From Roseicitreum antarcticum (GTDB lineage: Bacteria; Pseudomonadota; Alphaproteobacteria; Rhodobacterales; Rhodobacteraceae), in NCBI RefSeq assembly GCF_014681765.1, contig NZ_CP061498.1, positions 2,741,501 through 2,805,500 of the forward strand: a DNA stretch of 64,000 nt. The letters are read 5' to 3'. The notes beneath the pieces are model-generated. The model did not search any database. It was not told the DNA's origin and was given only the letters and a program-made list of their open reading frames with translations. Shown here piece by piece: positions 45,347 through 64,000 of this stretch (the first letter of the stretch is position 1; the number at the start of each line of letters is the position of its first letter). A program made the position numbers and the translations under genes.

Positions 45347-45422
45347 AGGGGTATAGCTCAGTTGGTAGAGCGACGGTCTCCAAAACCGTAGGTCGTGGGT
45401 TCGAGTCCCTCTGCCCCTGCCA
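45347..45422 (+). tRNA. trnW: tRNA-Trp (CCA anticodon)
   Basis: 76 nt including the encoded CCA end. Acceptor stem AGGGGTA/TGCCCCT, D-arm GCTC..GAGC, anticodon arm ACGGTCTCCAAAACCGT with anticodon CCA, and T-loop GGTTCGAGTCC. It precedes secE, the common place for tRNA-Trp in proteobacteria. Confidence 0.98.
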
Positions 45423-45546
45423 TTTCCATGACAGCGCGCTGCGGGTTTGGTCGGTTTCGTCTTCAGGCGGGTTGGCCGCAAGCGGGCTTGAATTCTGCGG
45501 GCGCAGCGCGTAACTGCATCCAAGACCGATTTACCAGGTGAGAATG

Positions 45547-45744
45547 ATGGCAAAAACCAATCCCCTTCAGTTCATTCAGCAGGTGCGCGCCGAAACCGCC
45601 AAGGTCGTCTGGCCGACCCGGCGCGAGGTTGTGCTGACCACGGTGATGGTATTCATCATGGCAGCCCTGACATCGGTGTTCTTCTTTGGCGTGGATCTGG
45701 CGATCCGCAGCGGCCTGTCGGGCCTGCTGGGCCTGTTTGGCTGA
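45547..45744 (+). CDS. secE: Preprotein translocase subunit SecE
   Basis: 65 residues with the SecE core: cytoplasmic FIQQVRAETAKVVWPTRREV amphipathic helix followed by one transmembrane helix (about 28-50). A single-spanning form, as usual outside enterobacteria. The third of three nearby start codons (45538 GTG, 45544 ATG, 45547 ATG) is used because it gives the best spacing from AGGTGAGA. Confidence 0.95.
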   Translation: MAKTNPLQFIQQVRAETAKVVWPTRREVVLTTVMVFIMAALTSVFFFGVDLAIRSGLSGLLGLFG

Positions 45745-45966
45745 TCGCGCGCGCGGCTCTGCCTTTACGGGTTTTCGCCGCGCCGGTCTTGAACTGTCCG
45801 CATTGGCGCTGTATGCGGAGCGTTAATATCGCAGCGGCAGGCGCGCACCGATTCGGTGCGCCTTTTGCTTTGCGGATAATGCGTTCGGAAATTCTAATAA
45901 TTCCCCGGACATTTCAGAAGCACAGGCGCCAGATGGTCGGTCTGGTTGGCATGAGGTAGGTAACGC

Positions 45967-46500
45967 ATGGCGAAGCGCTGGTATTCTGTAAGCGTTCTGT
46001 CGAACTTTGAGAAAAAGATCGCCGAGCAGATTCGTACATCCGTCGCTGAGGCCGGTCTGGAAGATCAGATCGAAGAAGTTCTGGTGCCGACCGAAGAAGT
46101 GATCGAAGTGCGGCGCGGCAAGAAGGTGACATCGGAGCGGCGATTCATGCCCGGCTATGTGCTGGTGCGGATGGAAATGTCGCCGCGCGCCTATCACCTG
46201 ATCAACTCGATCAACCGGGTCACCGGCTTTCTGGGTCAGCAGGGCAAGCCGATGCCGATGCGCGATGAAGAGGTCAACGTGATCCTCAACCGCGTCGAGG
46301 AAGGCGAAGTCGCCCCGCGTTCGCTGATCGTGTTCGAGGTTGGCGAAGAAGTTAAAGTCACTGACGGCCCGTTCGAGGGTTTTGCCGGATCGGTCGAGGA
46401 AGTGGATGATGCCCATTCCCGCCTGAAGGTGATGGTGTCGATTTTTGGCCGGGCAACCCCGGTCGAACTGGAATTCACGCAGGTGTCCAAGGGTACCTGA
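45967..46500 (+). CDS. nusG: Transcription termination/antitermination protein NusG
   Basis: 177 residues: NGN domain (AKRWYSVSVLSNFEKKIAEQI, FMPGYVLVRM) and C-terminal KOW domain (VKVTDGPFEGFAGSVEEVD). It binds RNA polymerase and couples it to Rho and the ribosome. It follows secE with about 220 bp between them and precedes rplK. Confidence 0.98.
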   Translation: MAKRWYSVSVLSNFEKKIAEQIRTSVAEAGLEDQIEEVLVPTEEVIEVRRGKKVTSERRFMPGYVLVRMEMSPRAYHLINSINRVTGFLGQQGKPMPMRDEEVNVILNRVEEGEVAPRSLIVFEVGEEVKVTDGPFEGFAGSVEEVDDAHSRLKVMVSIFGRATPVELEFTQVSKGT

Positions 46501-46608
46501 TCGTGATGGCCGTGGGAGGCTGGTGGGGCGCGCCCCGTCATCCGTACCACGAAACCGCAAGACTGTCGGCCTCGCGTGGTTTGGCAGGGTTATATAAGGA
46601 GAGGCCAC

Positions 46609-47037
46609 ATGGCCAAGAAAGTTATCGGGCAGCTGAAGCTGCAAGTTGCGGCGGGCAAGGCGAACCCGTCCCCGCCCGTTGGTCCCGCACTGGGTCAGCG
46701 CGGCATCAACATCATGCAGTTCTGCAAGGATTTCAACGCCAAGACCGCTGATATGGAGCCGGGCGCCCCTTGCCCGACCATCATCACCTATTACCAGGAC
46801 AAATCCTTCACGATGGAAATCAAGACGTCCCCGGCGTCGTATTTCCTGAAGAAGGCCGCCAAGCTGAAGTCGGGCTCCAAGACGCCTGGCCGCGCAACGG
46901 CAGGTACTGTGACGGTGAAGCAGGTCCGTGAGATCGCCGAGGCGAAGATGAAAGACCTCAACGCCAATGATATCGAGGCTGCGATGCAGATCATCCTGGG
47001 TTCCGCCCGGTCGATGGGTATCGAGGTGAAAGGTTAA
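46609..47037 (+). CDS. rplK: 50S ribosomal protein L11
   Basis: 142 residues, [32 protein letters not shown] at the N-terminus, with the rRNA-binding C-terminal domain ([10 protein letters not shown] end). Start ATG at 46609 follows AAGGAGAGG. Stop is four bases from the rplA start. Confidence 0.98.
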   Translation: MAKKVIGQLKLQVAAGKANPSPPVGPALGQRGINIMQFCKDFNAKTADMEPGAPCPTIITYYQDKSFTMEIKTSPASYFLKKAAKLKSGSKTPGRATAGTVTVKQVREIAEAKMKDLNANDIEAAMQIILGSARSMGIEVKG

Positions 47038-47041
47038 TCTG

Positions 47042-47740
47042 ATGGCAAAGTATGGAAAACGCACCACCGCCGCACGCGCCGCTGTTGCTGGCACCGCGGA
47101 TCTGACGGTCGAGGCAGCGGTCGAGCTGCTGAAAGCCAACGCCACGGCGAAATTCGATGAAACCATCGAGATCGCACTGAACCTAGGTGTGGACCCCCGC
47201 CACGCGGACCAGATGGTCCGCGGCGTGGTCAGCCTGCCCAACGGCACCGGCAAGACCGTGCGCGTCGCCGTGTTCGCACGCGGCCCGAAAGCCGATGAAG
47301 CGACGGCTGCAGGCGCCGACATCGTGGGCGCTGAGGACCTGATGGAAACCATCCAGTCGGGCAAGATCGAGTTCGACCGTTGCATCGCAACGCCGGACAT
47401 GATGCCGATCGTCGGCCGTCTGGGCAAGATCCTGGGCCCGCGCAACCTGATGCCGAACCCCAAAGTCGGCACCGTGACCATGGACGTGAAAACTGCCGTG
47501 GAAGCTGCCAAGGGTGGCGAAGTCCAGTTCAAGGTCGAAAAAGCCGGTGTGCTGCACGCAGGTGTTGGCAAAGCCTCGTTCCCGGCAGAAGCCCTGGCCC
47601 AGAACATCCGCGCTTTCGTGGAAGCGGTGTCCAAAGCCAAGCCGACGGGATCGAAAGGCGCCTACATGCGCAAGGTCTCGCTGTCGTCCACCATGGGCCC
47701 GGGTGTCACCGTGGCGCTGGATTCGGCGACTGGTAACTAA
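47042..47740 (+). CDS. rplA: 50S ribosomal protein L1
   Basis: 232 residues with L1 signature segments: [23 protein letters not shown] and the L1 motif around [24 protein letters not shown]1 forms the stalk at the E site and usually represses its own operon by binding the rplK leader. Confidence 0.98.
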   Translation: MAKYGKRTTAARAAVAGTADLTVEAAVELLKANATAKFDETIEIALNLGVDPRHADQMVRGVVSLPNGTGKTVRVAVFARGPKADEATAAGADIVGAEDLMETIQSGKIEFDRCIATPDMMPIVGRLGKILGPRNLMPNPKVGTVTMDVKTAVEAAKGGEVQFKVEKAGVLHAGVGKASFPAEALAQNIRAFVEAVSKAKPTGSKGAYMRKVSLSSTMGPGVTVALDSATGN

Positions 47741-47997
47741 GAATTCACTGGCCTCCGTCACCGGGGGCTGGTCGAATGGCGGGGCGGTCCGCAGTTTGCG
47801 ATCCGCCCTGTCCTGTCCGAGACGGTGGGTGCCCGAAAGGGCTTAATTTCCTGCCTGAGACGGGGAACGAGACGAAAGATCCGGGGTTTTCCTCGGGTGG
47901 TTTTGGCCTCGGGGCCCCGAAACGGACCCGAACGCCCGCGGCATAGGCCGGGGGCAAACATGAGCCGGGGGGCAACCCCCTGAACTGGAGTAAACCT
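47741..47997 (+). promoter_or_regulatory. rplJ leader (probable L10 autoregulatory region and promoter)
   Basis: 257 bp between rplA and rplJ with no gene and high potential for secondary structure, including TCCGGGG/CCTCGG-type stems and a GGGGGGCAACCCCC hairpin just upstream of AACTGGAGTAAACCTGTG, the ribosome-binding site and GTG start. Position and structure fit the L10(L12)4 feedback leader known in this operon across bacteria; I did not fold it. Confidence 0.5.
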
Positions 47998-48513
47998 GTG
48001 GATAGAGCCCAAAAAGAGAAATTGGTCGATGAACTCGGCCAGATCTTCGAAAGCTCTGGCGTGGTTGTGGTTGCACACTACGCTGGTCTGACGGTTGCTG
48101 AAATGCAGGGCCTGCGCGCGCAAATGCGCGAAGCTGGTGGGTCCGTACGCGTTGCCAAGAACAAGCTCGCCAAAATCGCCCTTGAAGGAAAGCCTTGCGC
48201 AAGCATCAGCTCCCTTCTGACGGGCATGACCGTGATGGCCTATTCCGAAGACCCCGTCGCTGCGGCGAAGGTCATGGAAAAATTCGCCAAAGATAACAAG
48301 AAGCTTGTTATCCTTGGTGGTGCAATGGGCAACTCGGAACTGGACGCCGCTGGTGTTACTGCCGTGGCCGCAATGCCGTCCCGCGAGGAGCTTATCGCTT
48401 CCATCGTGGGTTGCATCGGGGCACCGGCCAGCAACATCGCGGGGGCCATTGGCGCGCCTGCTTCCAACATCGCTGGCATCCTCTCCACCCTGGAGGAGCG
48501 GGAAGCCGCATAA
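47998..48513 (+). CDS. rplJ: 50S ribosomal protein L10
   Basis: 171 residues starting at a GTG ([21 protein letters not shown]) with a TGGAG ribosome-binding site. N-terminal rRNA-binding domain followed by the C-terminal helix that carries L7/L12 dimers. A duplicated [15 protein letters not shown] stretch lies near the C-terminus (about 138-160). Confidence 0.98.
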   Translation: MDRAQKEKLVDELGQIFESSGVVVVAHYAGLTVAEMQGLRAQMREAGGSVRVAKNKLAKIALEGKPCASISSLLTGMTVMAYSEDPVAAAKVMEKFAKDNKKLVILGGAMGNSELDAAGVTAVAAMPSREELIASIVGCIGAPASNIAGAIGAPASNIAGILSTLEEREAA

Positions 48514-48585
48514 GCAATCCTGGACCGGCATGGAATCATACCGATCCGCGCTGGAAACAAACCCTTGTTAGAATGGACCGATAAA

Positions 48586-48963
48586 ATGGCTGATCTGAAA
48601 GCACTTGCTGAGCAAATCGTGAACCTCACGCTGCTGGAAGCACAAGAACTGAAAACCATCCTGAAGGATGAGTATGGCATCGAGCCCGCCGCTGGCGGCG
48701 CTGTGATGATGGCTGGCCCGGCTGCTGGCCCGGCTGAAGCCGCAGAAGAAAAGACCGAATTCGACGTGATCCTGCTGGAAGCCGGCGCCTCGAAAATCAA
48801 CGTGATCAAAGAAGTTCGCGCGATCACGGGTCTGGGTCTGAAAGAAGCAAAAGACCTGGTCGAAGCCGGTGGCAAAGCTGTGAAAGAACAGGCGCCCAAA
48901 GCTGAAGCCGAAGAAATCAAAGCGAAACTGGAAGCCGCTGGCGCCAAGGTTGAGCTGAAGTAA
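48586..48963 (+). CDS. rplL: 50S ribosomal protein L7/L12
   Basis: 125 residues: N-terminal dimerisation helices ([22 protein letters not shown]), Ala/Gly-rich hinge ([20 protein letters not shown]) and C-terminal factor-binding domain ([23 protein letters not shown]). ATG at 48586 is the family start. Confidence 0.98.
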   Translation: MADLKALAEQIVNLTLLEAQELKTILKDEYGIEPAAGGAVMMAGPAAGPAEAAEEKTEFDVILLEAGASKINVIKEVRAITGLGLKEAKDLVEAGGKAVKEQAPKAEAEEIKAKLEAAGAKVELK

Positions 48964-49002
48964 TCGGCCCCGTGCGCCACAGCGCGCCAGGCTAACGTAA
49001 AA

Positions 49003-49036
49003 TGGCTGGGTCCGGACGCGTGTCCGGTCCCGGCCA
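49003..49036 (+). other. Intercistronic hairpin between rplL and rpoB
   Basis: GGGTCCGGAC-GCGT-GTCCGGTCCC (one mismatch) is extended by TGGC/GGCCA. In many bacteria a processing or attenuation site separates the ribosomal from the polymerase genes; this is the obvious candidate here in a 251-bp spacer. Confidence 0.6.
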
Positions 49037-49214
49037 AAGCTGTTTCTGGACAGGGTTCCCGCGCGGAGCCTTGTCCAGGGACAGTTGCGGGCTCGGGAGC
49101 AGGCCGGTGGGACGGTTTGCATGAATAGGGCCCAAACCCCGTTTCGCAAAAGGGTGCGACAGCTGACGCCCAACAGTTGTGCCACCCGCGAAAAATTGAA
49201 AGGTGACGACGAGC

Positions 49215-53348
<4,134 letters not shown>

Positions 53349-53427
53349 CCGCCCTTAGCGCGGTCGGGGCAGGGCGCAACACGCCGCCTTGCCCCCCTTT
53401 TTCTGCCCCTCTTTCAAGGATGACGAC

Positions 53428-57669
<4,242 letters not shown>

Positions 57670-57693
57670 TCGACCGACCTTCGCGACAAGATC

Positions 57694-57723
57694 AACCCCC
57701 GCCCATGTGGCGGGGGTTTTTTT
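57694..57723 (+). terminator. Rho-independent terminator after rpoC
   Basis: A perfect 10-bp stem AACCCCCGCC/GGCGGGGGTT with a 5-nt loop and a run of seven T, 25 nt after the rpoC stop. Confidence 0.95.
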
Positions 57724-57852
57724 ATGCCTGAAACACTGCCCGCAGATGCGGTTGGGCAAGTCTTGATGAGAGATTAACGCGGATCAGGCCCGAGTGCGGC
57801 AGGGGCTGTGAGGGGCGTTGTTTTGTTGGGGATTTGCAAAAAAGCGGTGTCT

Positions 57853-57885
57853 GGAAACGGTATGGTTCCGGTATGGGTTTGATAC
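57853..57885. repeat. 11-bp tandem array, 3 units (family A, copy 2)
   Basis: GGAAACGGTAT, GGTTCCGGTAT and GGGTTTGATAC in a row. The flanking GTCTGGAAACGGTATGG is shared with the array at 24954, also in a convergent-gene spacer. Confidence 0.8.
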
Positions 57886-57960
57886 ATACGCCGGGGCCGA
57901 ATGGGGCGGTTTGGTGCCAAGGGTCACAGGCCACGGCGCGCGTGACCGGCACGGCAAACA

Positions 57961-57990
57961 AAAATGCCGCCGCCCGGGTGGGGCGGCGGC
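57961..57990 (-). terminator. Rho-independent terminator after the CNNM-type gene
   Basis: On the minus strand GCCGCCGCCC and GGGCGGCGGC form a 10-bp stem with a 5-nt loop, followed by ATTTTTG. Confidence 0.85.
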
Positions 57991-58068
57991 GTGTGTGGGG
58001 GCTACGGGCAACGGTGGCGCGGGTGTGCTGCCCAGATCGGCGCAGCGTTGGGCGCGCGCGCCACGTCC

Positions 58069-59118
58069 TCAGGATTTGGTGAGGCGGTTCTTGCGCTGTT
58101 GGCGGGCCATGTCTTGCATGTCGACGGTGGTGTCTGTCTCATCCACGATCTCGGCGCCCAGCAGGGTTTCGATCACGTCTTCCATGGTGACGATCCCGGC
58201 GGTGCCGCCGTAGCTGTCGACGACCAATGCGATATGTTCATGTTTGACCATGAAGTCGTTGAACAGCTGGAAGATGTTGTACCCTTCGGGCACCACGATG
58301 ATGTCGCGCACGAAGGTGCTCAGGGGTTTGTCCTGCGCATCGTCGATCAGGTGTTCCAGCACGTCATCTTTCAGCACATAGCCGACGATGGTCTCGGAGT
58401 CGGCATCCTCGCGCAGGGGGATGCGCGAATGCGTCAGCTCTTGCTGGTGGTCATAGAATTCCCGCGCGGTCATGGCCTGTAGGGCCGACACGACCACGGT
58501 GCGGGGGGTCATCACGTCTTCGGCCTTGACGGTCCTGAAGCGCAGCAGGTTTTCGATGAACTTGACCTCGGCGGGATCCAGATGCCCTTCTTGAGAGCCG
58601 ATCTGCGCCATGGCGAGAAAATCGGTGCGGCTGAAGATCTGCTTTTCCTTGTCGGCATTGAAAATGCCGGTGACCTGCTGGCACAGCCAGATGATCGGCG
58701 CGAGGACTTTCAGCACCAGATGAAGCGAGCGGATGGTGAAGGGTGCCAGTGCGCGCCAGTTGGTGGCGCCGATGGTCTTTGGGATGATCTCCGACAGTAT
58801 CAAGATGGCGGCGGTCATGGCAACGGGCACAACCAGCCCCGTGACAATGGGGTAGCTGTCGCCCCAGATCAACGTGGCCTGCGCGCCGACACCGATGGCA
58901 CCCACAGTATGGGCGATGGTGTTGAGCGTCAGGATACCGGCAAGCGGCCTGTCGATGTTATCCTTGAAGTCGCGCAGGATAACGCCGGATTTGCTGCCCT
59001 TCTTCAGCTCAATCTGCATGTAGGACGGCGAAATGCTGAGCAGCACGGCCTCCCACAGGGAACAGATGAAAGAGACAGCGATAGATAAGGCAAGAAAAGC
59101 GATCAGAAGCGAAAACAT
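58069..59118 (-). CDS. CNNM/HlyC-CorC family membrane protein with CBS domains
   Basis: 349 residues. The N-terminal CNNM (DUF21) domain has four hydrophobic segments and LSEIIPKTIGATN (about 108-120), the most conserved stretch of the family; a CBS pair follows (about 200-325: DVMTPRTVVVSALQ, SRIPLREDADSETIVGYVLKDDVLEHL, VVDSYGGTAGIVTMEDVIETLLGAEI). There is no C-terminal CorC/HlyC transporter-associated domain. Relatives move or sense Mg2+/Co2+. ATG at 59118 starts MFSLLIAFLAL. Confidence 0.92.
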   Translation of the reverse strand: MFSLLIAFLALSIAVSFICSLWEAVLLSISPSYMQIELKKGSKSGVILRDFKDNIDRPLAGILTLNTIAHTVGAIGVGAQATLIWGDSYPIVTGLVVPVAMTAAILILSEIIPKTIGATNWRALAPFTIRSLHLVLKVLAPIIWLCQQVTGIFNADKEKQIFSRTDFLAMAQIGSQEGHLDPAEVKFIENLLRFRTVKAEDVMTPRTVVVSALQAMTAREFYDHQQELTHSRIPLREDADSETIVGYVLKDDVLEHLIDDAQDKPLSTFVRDIIVVPEGYNIFQLFNDFMVKHEHIALVVDSYGGTAGIVTMEDVIETLLGAEIVDETDTTVDMQDMARQQRKNRLTKS

Positions 59119-59323
59119 GGAATCCTTCAGTTGGCGCACGGTGTGTCCGACGGGACACGGGCCCAACGACACACCAATATAGGGACGGGATGGGGTGTCG
59201 CAAGGCTGCTGGCGGCGGAAGGCTGCGGGCTGTGGCCGGATTGTCAGCGCAACCTCTGGCGTGTGGCAGGGCGGCAGCGTAGACCTTCACAGGTGAATCG
59301 TTTGCGGGGGAGGCCGGGCGGCA

Positions 59324-60211
59324 ATGGTGAACGGGAATTTGCGCGGCGCGGGGCTGATGCTGCTGGCCATGGCCGGTTTCGGGCTGAACGACGCCTGCAT
59401 GAAATACCTGTCGGCCGAGCTGCCATTGTTTCAGGCGGTGTTCCTGCGCGGACTGGGCACGGCGGTGCTGTTTGCGCTGATCGCCTGGCGGATGGGGCTC
59501 TTGCACCTGCGGCTGTCGCGGCGTGACCGGGTGCTGGTGGTGGCACGGTCGCTGGCCGAGGCGGTGTCGGCCTTCTTTTTCTTCAATGCGCTGTTCAACA
59601 TGCCGCTGGCCAATGTCACGGCGATCATGCAGGCCCTGCCACTGACCGTGACGCTGGCCGCCGTGGTGTTTTTGCGCGAACCCGTGGGCTGGCGGCGGAT
59701 GCTGGCGATCTGTATCGGGTTCGTCGGGGTCTTGATGATCGTGCGTCCGGGGTCGGACGGGTTCACGATCTATTCGGTGTCGGCGCTGGCGGCGGTGGCG
59801 GTGGTCACCGGGCGCGACCTGGTGACGAAGCAGATCAGCGCGCAGGTGCCATCGGTCACAGTGGCTTTTGCCGCAGCCCTGGGGGTGATGCTGTTTGCCG
59901 GGCTGGGATCGCTGGGCGAGGATTGGGTGATGCCTTCGCCTGTGGCCGTTGGCGCCCTGAGTGTGGCCACGTTGTTCATCGTCATGGGGTATCTGTGCGT
60001 TGTGATGGCAATGCGGGTGGGCGAGATGGGATTCGTGTCGCCCTTCCGCTATTCGGGGCTGGTCTGGGCCTTTTTGCTGGGCTATCTGGTCTTTGGCGAA
60101 GTGCCCGACCTCCTGACGGTCGCGGGCAGTGCGCTGATCGTTGCGACGGGGCTGTTTTCGCTCTATCGAGAGCAACGCGCGCGGCGGCGACTGCAACCAA
60201 AGGTGCTGTAA
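59324..60211 (+). CDS. EamA/DMT-family transporter
   Basis: 295 residues, ten predicted helices in two EamA repeats (LMLLAMAGFGLNDACMKYLSAELPLFQAVFLRGLGTAV at the start of the first). A paralogue of the gene at 20643; both share the FFNALFNMP/PMTQVYAI-type fourth-helix pattern and RP.EP..W.R..A..IGF.GV.... region. Substrate unknown. ATG at 59324; upstream GGGGAGGC is a suitable ribosome-binding site. Upstream of the str operon but ends ahead of its promoter. Confidence 0.87.
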   Translation: MVNGNLRGAGLMLLAMAGFGLNDACMKYLSAELPLFQAVFLRGLGTAVLFALIAWRMGLLHLRLSRRDRVLVVARSLAEAVSAFFFFNALFNMPLANVTAIMQALPLTVTLAAVVFLREPVGWRRMLAICIGFVGVLMIVRPGSDGFTIYSVSALAAVAVVTGRDLVTKQISAQVPSVTVAFAAALGVMLFAGLGSLGEDWVMPSPVAVGALSVATLFIVMGYLCVVMAMRVGEMGFVSPFRYSGLVWAFLLGYLVFGEVPDLLTVAGSALIVATGLFSLYREQRARRRLQPKVL

Positions 60212-60233
60212 CGCGCGGCGCGCCTTGTCGGTG

Positions 60234-60262
60234 TTGACACCCCCCCCGATTCCCCCTATACG
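60234..60262 (+). promoter_or_regulatory. Sigma-70 promoter of the str operon
   Basis: Consensus -35 TTGACA at 60234-60239 and -10 TATACG at 60257-60262 with a 17-bp spacer. Transcription would begin near 60270, giving a leader of more than 200 nt before rpsL. Confidence 0.75.
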
Positions 60263-60486
60263 CGCCGGAACTCCACCCGTTCGGGCTGTTGCCCGGGGCT
60301 GAGTGTCAGAGATATGAGTGGTCAAGATCCGGGCCCAGTTGCCCCGATCCTCTGGAATTCCACCGCGGCGTTTCCTTTACAGGGGAACGCAGGCGGTTTT
60401 GTGCGTTGCATCCTACGGCAACGCAGGTCGAGCGCGGCGCAAAAGCGTCGGGTATATGAACGGGTTGCAACACGGGAAGAACCGGA

Positions 60487-60858
60487 ATGCCAACGATTCA
60501 ACAGCTGATCCGCAAACCGCGGCAGCCAAAAGTAAAACGCTCCAAGTCCATGCACCTGGAGCAATGCCCCCAGAAACGTGGGGTCTGTACGCGCGTCTAT
60601 ACGACTACCCCGAAGAAGCCGAACTCGGCCATGCGGAAGGTCGCCAAGGTGCGGCTGACCAACGGATTCGAGGTGATCAGCTATATCCCCGGTGAAAAAC
60701 ACAACCTGCAAGAACACTCGGTTGTGCTGATCCGCGGCGGCCGGGTGAAAGACCTTCCGGGTGTCCGTTACCACGTTCTGCGCGGTGTGCTGGATACGCA
60801 AGGCGTCAAGGATCGCCGCCAGCGTCGTTCGAAATACGGCGCCAAGCGTCCGAAGTAA
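60487..60858 (+). CDS. rpsL: 30S ribosomal protein S12
   Basis: 123 residues, [12 protein letters not shown] start. The decoding-site residues Lys43 (TPKKPNS) and Lys88 (GRVKDLPG) are wild type, so no streptomycin-resistance change is present. First gene of rpsL-rpsG-fusA-tuf. Confidence 0.98.
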   Translation: MPTIQQLIRKPRQPKVKRSKSMHLEQCPQKRGVCTRVYTTTPKKPNSAMRKVAKVRLTNGFEVISYIPGEKHNLQEHSVVLIRGGRVKDLPGVRYHVLRGVLDTQGVKDRRQRRSKYGAKRPK

Positions 60859-60867
60859 GGAGATTAA

Positions 60868-61341
<474 letters not shown>

Positions 61342-61364
61342 CCCATTAGCCTGAGGACTGACCA

Positions 61365-63482
61365 ATGGCACGCGACTATCCCCTTGAGCGCTACCGCAAC
61401 TTCGGTATCATGGCGCATATTGACGCCGGTAAAACCACCACGACCGAGCGTATCCTGTTCTACACAGGCAAATCGCACAAGATCGGCGAAGTGCATGATG
61501 GTGCGGCCACCATGGACTGGATGGAGCAGGAGCAGGAACGCGGGATCACCATCACCTCGGCTGCGACCACGACGTTCTGGGAAAAGACCCTGACCGGCAC
61601 CGAGCCGATCAGCGAGAAATTCCGCTTCAACATCATCGACACCCCCGGCCACGTTGACTTCACCATCGAAGTCGAGCGTTCGCTGGCCGTGCTGGATGGC
61701 GCGATCTGTCTGTTGGACGGGAACGCCGGTGTGGAGCCGCAGACCGAAACCGTGTGGCGTCAGGCTGACCGTTACAAGGTGCCGCGGATTGTGTTCGTCA
61801 ACAAGATGGACAAGATCGGTGCCGATTTCTACAATTGCGTCAAGATGATCAAGGACCGCACGGGTGCGATCCCCGTGCCGATTGCGCTGCCGATTGGTTC
61901 CGAAGACCAGCTGGAAGGTCTGATCGACCTGATCACCATGGAAGAATGGACCTGGCGCGGTGAAGACCTCGGCGCGACCTGGACCCGTCAGGAAATCCGC
62001 GAAGATCTTAAGGATCTGGCGGACGAATGGCGCGCGCACATGATCGAAATTGCGGTCGAGCAAGACGACACCGTGATGGAAGCCTACCTTGACGGCATCG
62101 AGCCCGATGAGGCAACGCTGCGCCGCCTGATCCGCAAGGGTACGCTGGCACTGGCCTTCGTGCCGGTCACCACGGGTTCTGCGTTCAAGAACAAGGGCGT
62201 GCAGCCCCTGTTGAACTCGGTCATCGATTTCCTGCCCAGCCCGCTGGACGTGCCCGCCTACATGGGTTTCAGCCCGGACGATGAGACGGAAACCCGTAAC
62301 ATCGCGCGGCACGCCGACGATTCCGAGCCGTTCTCGGGCCTGGCATTCAAAATCATGAACGACCCCTTCGTGGGCTCGCTGACCTTCACACGCCTGTATT
62401 CGGGCATGCTGAAGAAAGGCGACAACATGCTCAACGCCACCAAAGGCAAAAAAGAGCGTGTTGGCCGTATGATGATGATGCACGCGATCAACCGCGAAGA
62501 AATCGACGAAGCGTTTGCAGGCGACATCATCGCGCTGGCCGGTCTGAAGGAAACCACCACCGGGGACACGCTGTGCGCGCCGTCTTCGCCCGTGGTTCTG
62601 GAAACCATGACTTTCCCCGAGCCGGTCATCGAGATCGCGATCGAGCCGAAGTCGAAAGCCGACCAAGAGAAAATGGGTCTGGCCCTGGCGCGTCTGGCGG
62701 CTGAAGACCCCTCGTTCCGCGTGGAAACCGATTTTGAATCGGGTCAGACGATCATGAAAGGCATGGGCGAGCTTCACCTCGACATCCTGGTGGATCGCAT
62801 GAAGCGCGAATTCAAGGTCGAAGCCAACATCGGCGCACCGCAAGTTGCTTACCGTGAGACGATCTCGAAGCTGGCCGAAATTGACTATACCCACAAGAAA
62901 CAGACCGGTGGTACCGGCCAGTTCGCACGGATCAAGCTGATCATCGAACCGACTGCGCCGGGCGAAGGCTATTCCTTCGAATCGAAGATCGTGGGTGGTT
63001 CGGTGCCGAAGGAATACATCCCCGGTGTCGAAAAAGGCATCAAATCGGTGATGGATTCCGGCCCGCTGGCAGGCTTCCCGGTGATCGACTTCAAGGTTGC
63101 GCTGGTCGACGGTGCGTTCCACGACGTGGACTCCAGCGTTCTGGCGTTTGAGATCGCATCGCGGGCTGCCATGCGTGAGGGTCTGAGAAAGGCCGGCGCG
63201 AAGCTGCTGGAACCGATGATGAAGGTCGAAGTTGTGACCCCGGAAGAATACACCGGCGGCATCATCGGCGACTTGACCAGCCGTCGCGGCCAGATCTCGG
63301 GCCAGGAAAACCGTGGCAACGCCGTTGCCATCGACGCCTTCGTCCCGTTGGCCAACATGTTTGGCTACATCAACACGCTGCGTTCGATGTCGTCGGGCCG
63401 GGCCAACTTCTCGATGCAATTCGCGCATTATGAAGCCGTGCCGCAGAACATCTCGGACGAGATCCAGAAGAAATACGCATAA
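61365..63482 (+). CDS. fusA: Elongation factor G
   Basis: 705 residues. GTPase motifs: [15 protein letters not shown] (P-loop), RGITITSA (switch I), DTPGHVDFT (G3) and NKMDK (G4). Domains II-V follow, with the domain IV tip region near [16 protein letters not shown]. It drives translocation and, with RRF, ribosome recycling. 23 bp after rpsG. Confidence 0.98.
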   Translation: MARDYPLERYRNFGIMAHIDAGKTTTTERILFYTGKSHKIGEVHDGAATMDWMEQEQERGITITSAATTTFWEKTLTGTEPISEKFRFNIIDTPGHVDFTIEVERSLAVLDGAICLLDGNAGVEPQTETVWRQADRYKVPRIVFVNKMDKIGADFYNCVKMIKDRTGAIPVPIALPIGSEDQLEGLIDLITMEEWTWRGEDLGATWTRQEIREDLKDLADEWRAHMIEIAVEQDDTVMEAYLDGIEPDEATLRRLIRKGTLALAFVPVTTGSAFKNKGVQPLLNSVIDFLPSPLDVPAYMGFSPDDETETRNIARHADDSEPFSGLAFKIMNDPFVGSLTFTRLYSGMLKKGDNMLNATKGKKERVGRMMMMHAINREEIDEAFAGDIIALAGLKETTTGDTLCAPSSPVVLETMTFPEPVIEIAIEPKSKADQEKMGLALARLAAEDPSFRVETDFESGQTIMKGMGELHLDILVDRMKREFKVEANIGAPQVAYRETISKLAEIDYTHKKQTGGTGQFARIKLIIEPTAPGEGYSFESKIVGGSVPKEYIPGVEKGIKSVMDSGPLAGFPVIDFKVALVDGAFHDVDSSVLAFEIASRAAMREGLRKAGAKLLEPMMKVEVVTPEEYTGGIIGDLTSRRGQISGQENRGNAVAIDAFVPLANMFGYINTLRSMSSGRANFSMQFAHYEAVPQNISDEIQKKYA

Positions 63483-63483
63483 C

Positions 63484-63543
63484 GGGATGGCGGGGTGAAC
63501 CCCGCCCTACCCACCATCAGTAGGGCGGGTCACGCACCCGCCG
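63484..63543 (+). repeat. Palindromic spacer element between fusA and tuf
   Basis: GGCGGGGTGAACCCCGCC is a perfect hairpin, and CCCTAC..GTAGGG and ACCCGCC elements extend it. The GTAGGGCGGG-type palindrome is of a kind seen repeatedly between genes in Rhodobacterales. It may act in mRNA processing between fusA and tuf. Confidence 0.55.
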
Positions 63544-63567
63544 CCCGAAAAGATAAAGGAGCCCACC

Positions 63568-64000
<433 letters not shown>

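Larger units (their letters stand above)
57724..58068. other. Spacer between rpoC and the CNNM gene
   Basis: 345 bp without a supported gene, between convergent genes. It contains the 11-bp array at 57853 and the terminator of the CNNM gene. Confidence 0.7.

Overview
The window is high-GC chromosomal DNA from an alphaproteobacterium, almost certainly a member of the Rhodobacteraceae/Rhodobacterales. The evidence is the close family resemblance of the Mcl1-type malyl-CoA lyase, the DUF2160-containing glycerol ABC operon, the def/def-like/fmt triad, the ubiK/lgt/midA/pgeF neighbourhood, the trxB-Lrp divergent pair, and the order trnW-secE-nusG-rplKA-rplJL-rpoBC ... rpsL-rpsG-fusA-tuf. The genus cannot be settled from the sequence alone. 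I saw no prophage, IS element, integron or CRISPR array; this is core chromosome.

Layout. 1-5469 (+): the distal part of a glycerol uptake operon (permease, DUF2160 membrane protein, periplasmic binding protein, glycerol kinase, iron-type alcohol dehydrogenase). 5533-9827 (-): a degenerate M48-like membrane protein, a glutathione S-transferase, then fmt, a catalytically dead-looking deformylase paralogue and def in overlapping frames. 9961-17414: a MalY-type aminotransferase, mcl1, and, divergent from mcl1, a three-gene cluster (dgcN, dgcA, D-amino-acid transaminase) that looks like a D-glutamate/D-amino-acid catabolic operon; then a glyoxylate-type reductase, an SH3-like secreted protein and a universal stress protein. 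17527-26789: M3 peptidase, arginase, an EamA exporter, rpmI-rplT, pyruvate kinase, DUF1244, and trxB divergent from an Lrp/AsnC regulator. 27005-39722: pgeF, midA (swollen by low-complexity insertions), lgt, ubiK-like, a P1B ATPase, a 1002-residue NhaP/cNMP-binding antiporter and a DUF4139 protein. This part is littered with short tandem-repeat arrays. 39941-43267: parC and a lipoprotein. 43418-44577: a tuf copy broken by many small deletions. 44870-57669: a small secreted protein, tRNA-Trp, and the complete secE-nusG-L11-L1-L10-L7/L12-rpoB-rpoC block. 58069-60211: a CNNM/CBS transporter-like protein and a second EamA exporter. 60487-64000: the str operon, rpsL-rpsG-fusA-tuf, with the second tuf running off the window intact.

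The genes are mainly housekeeping. Translation and transcription machinery dominates the right third. The left third is carbon and nitrogen scavenging: glycerol, D-amino acids, arginine, and C2/C4 acyl-CoA chemistry through malyl-CoA lyase and glyoxylate reduction.

The least ordinary feature is not a gene. At least fifteen tandem arrays with periods of mostly 11-18 bp sit in intergenic spacers, right after stop codons, and in a few low-complexity coding tails. Two of them, about 33 kb apart in two convergent-gene spacers, carry the same 11-bp unit. I did not find a clear new defence or biosynthetic system.
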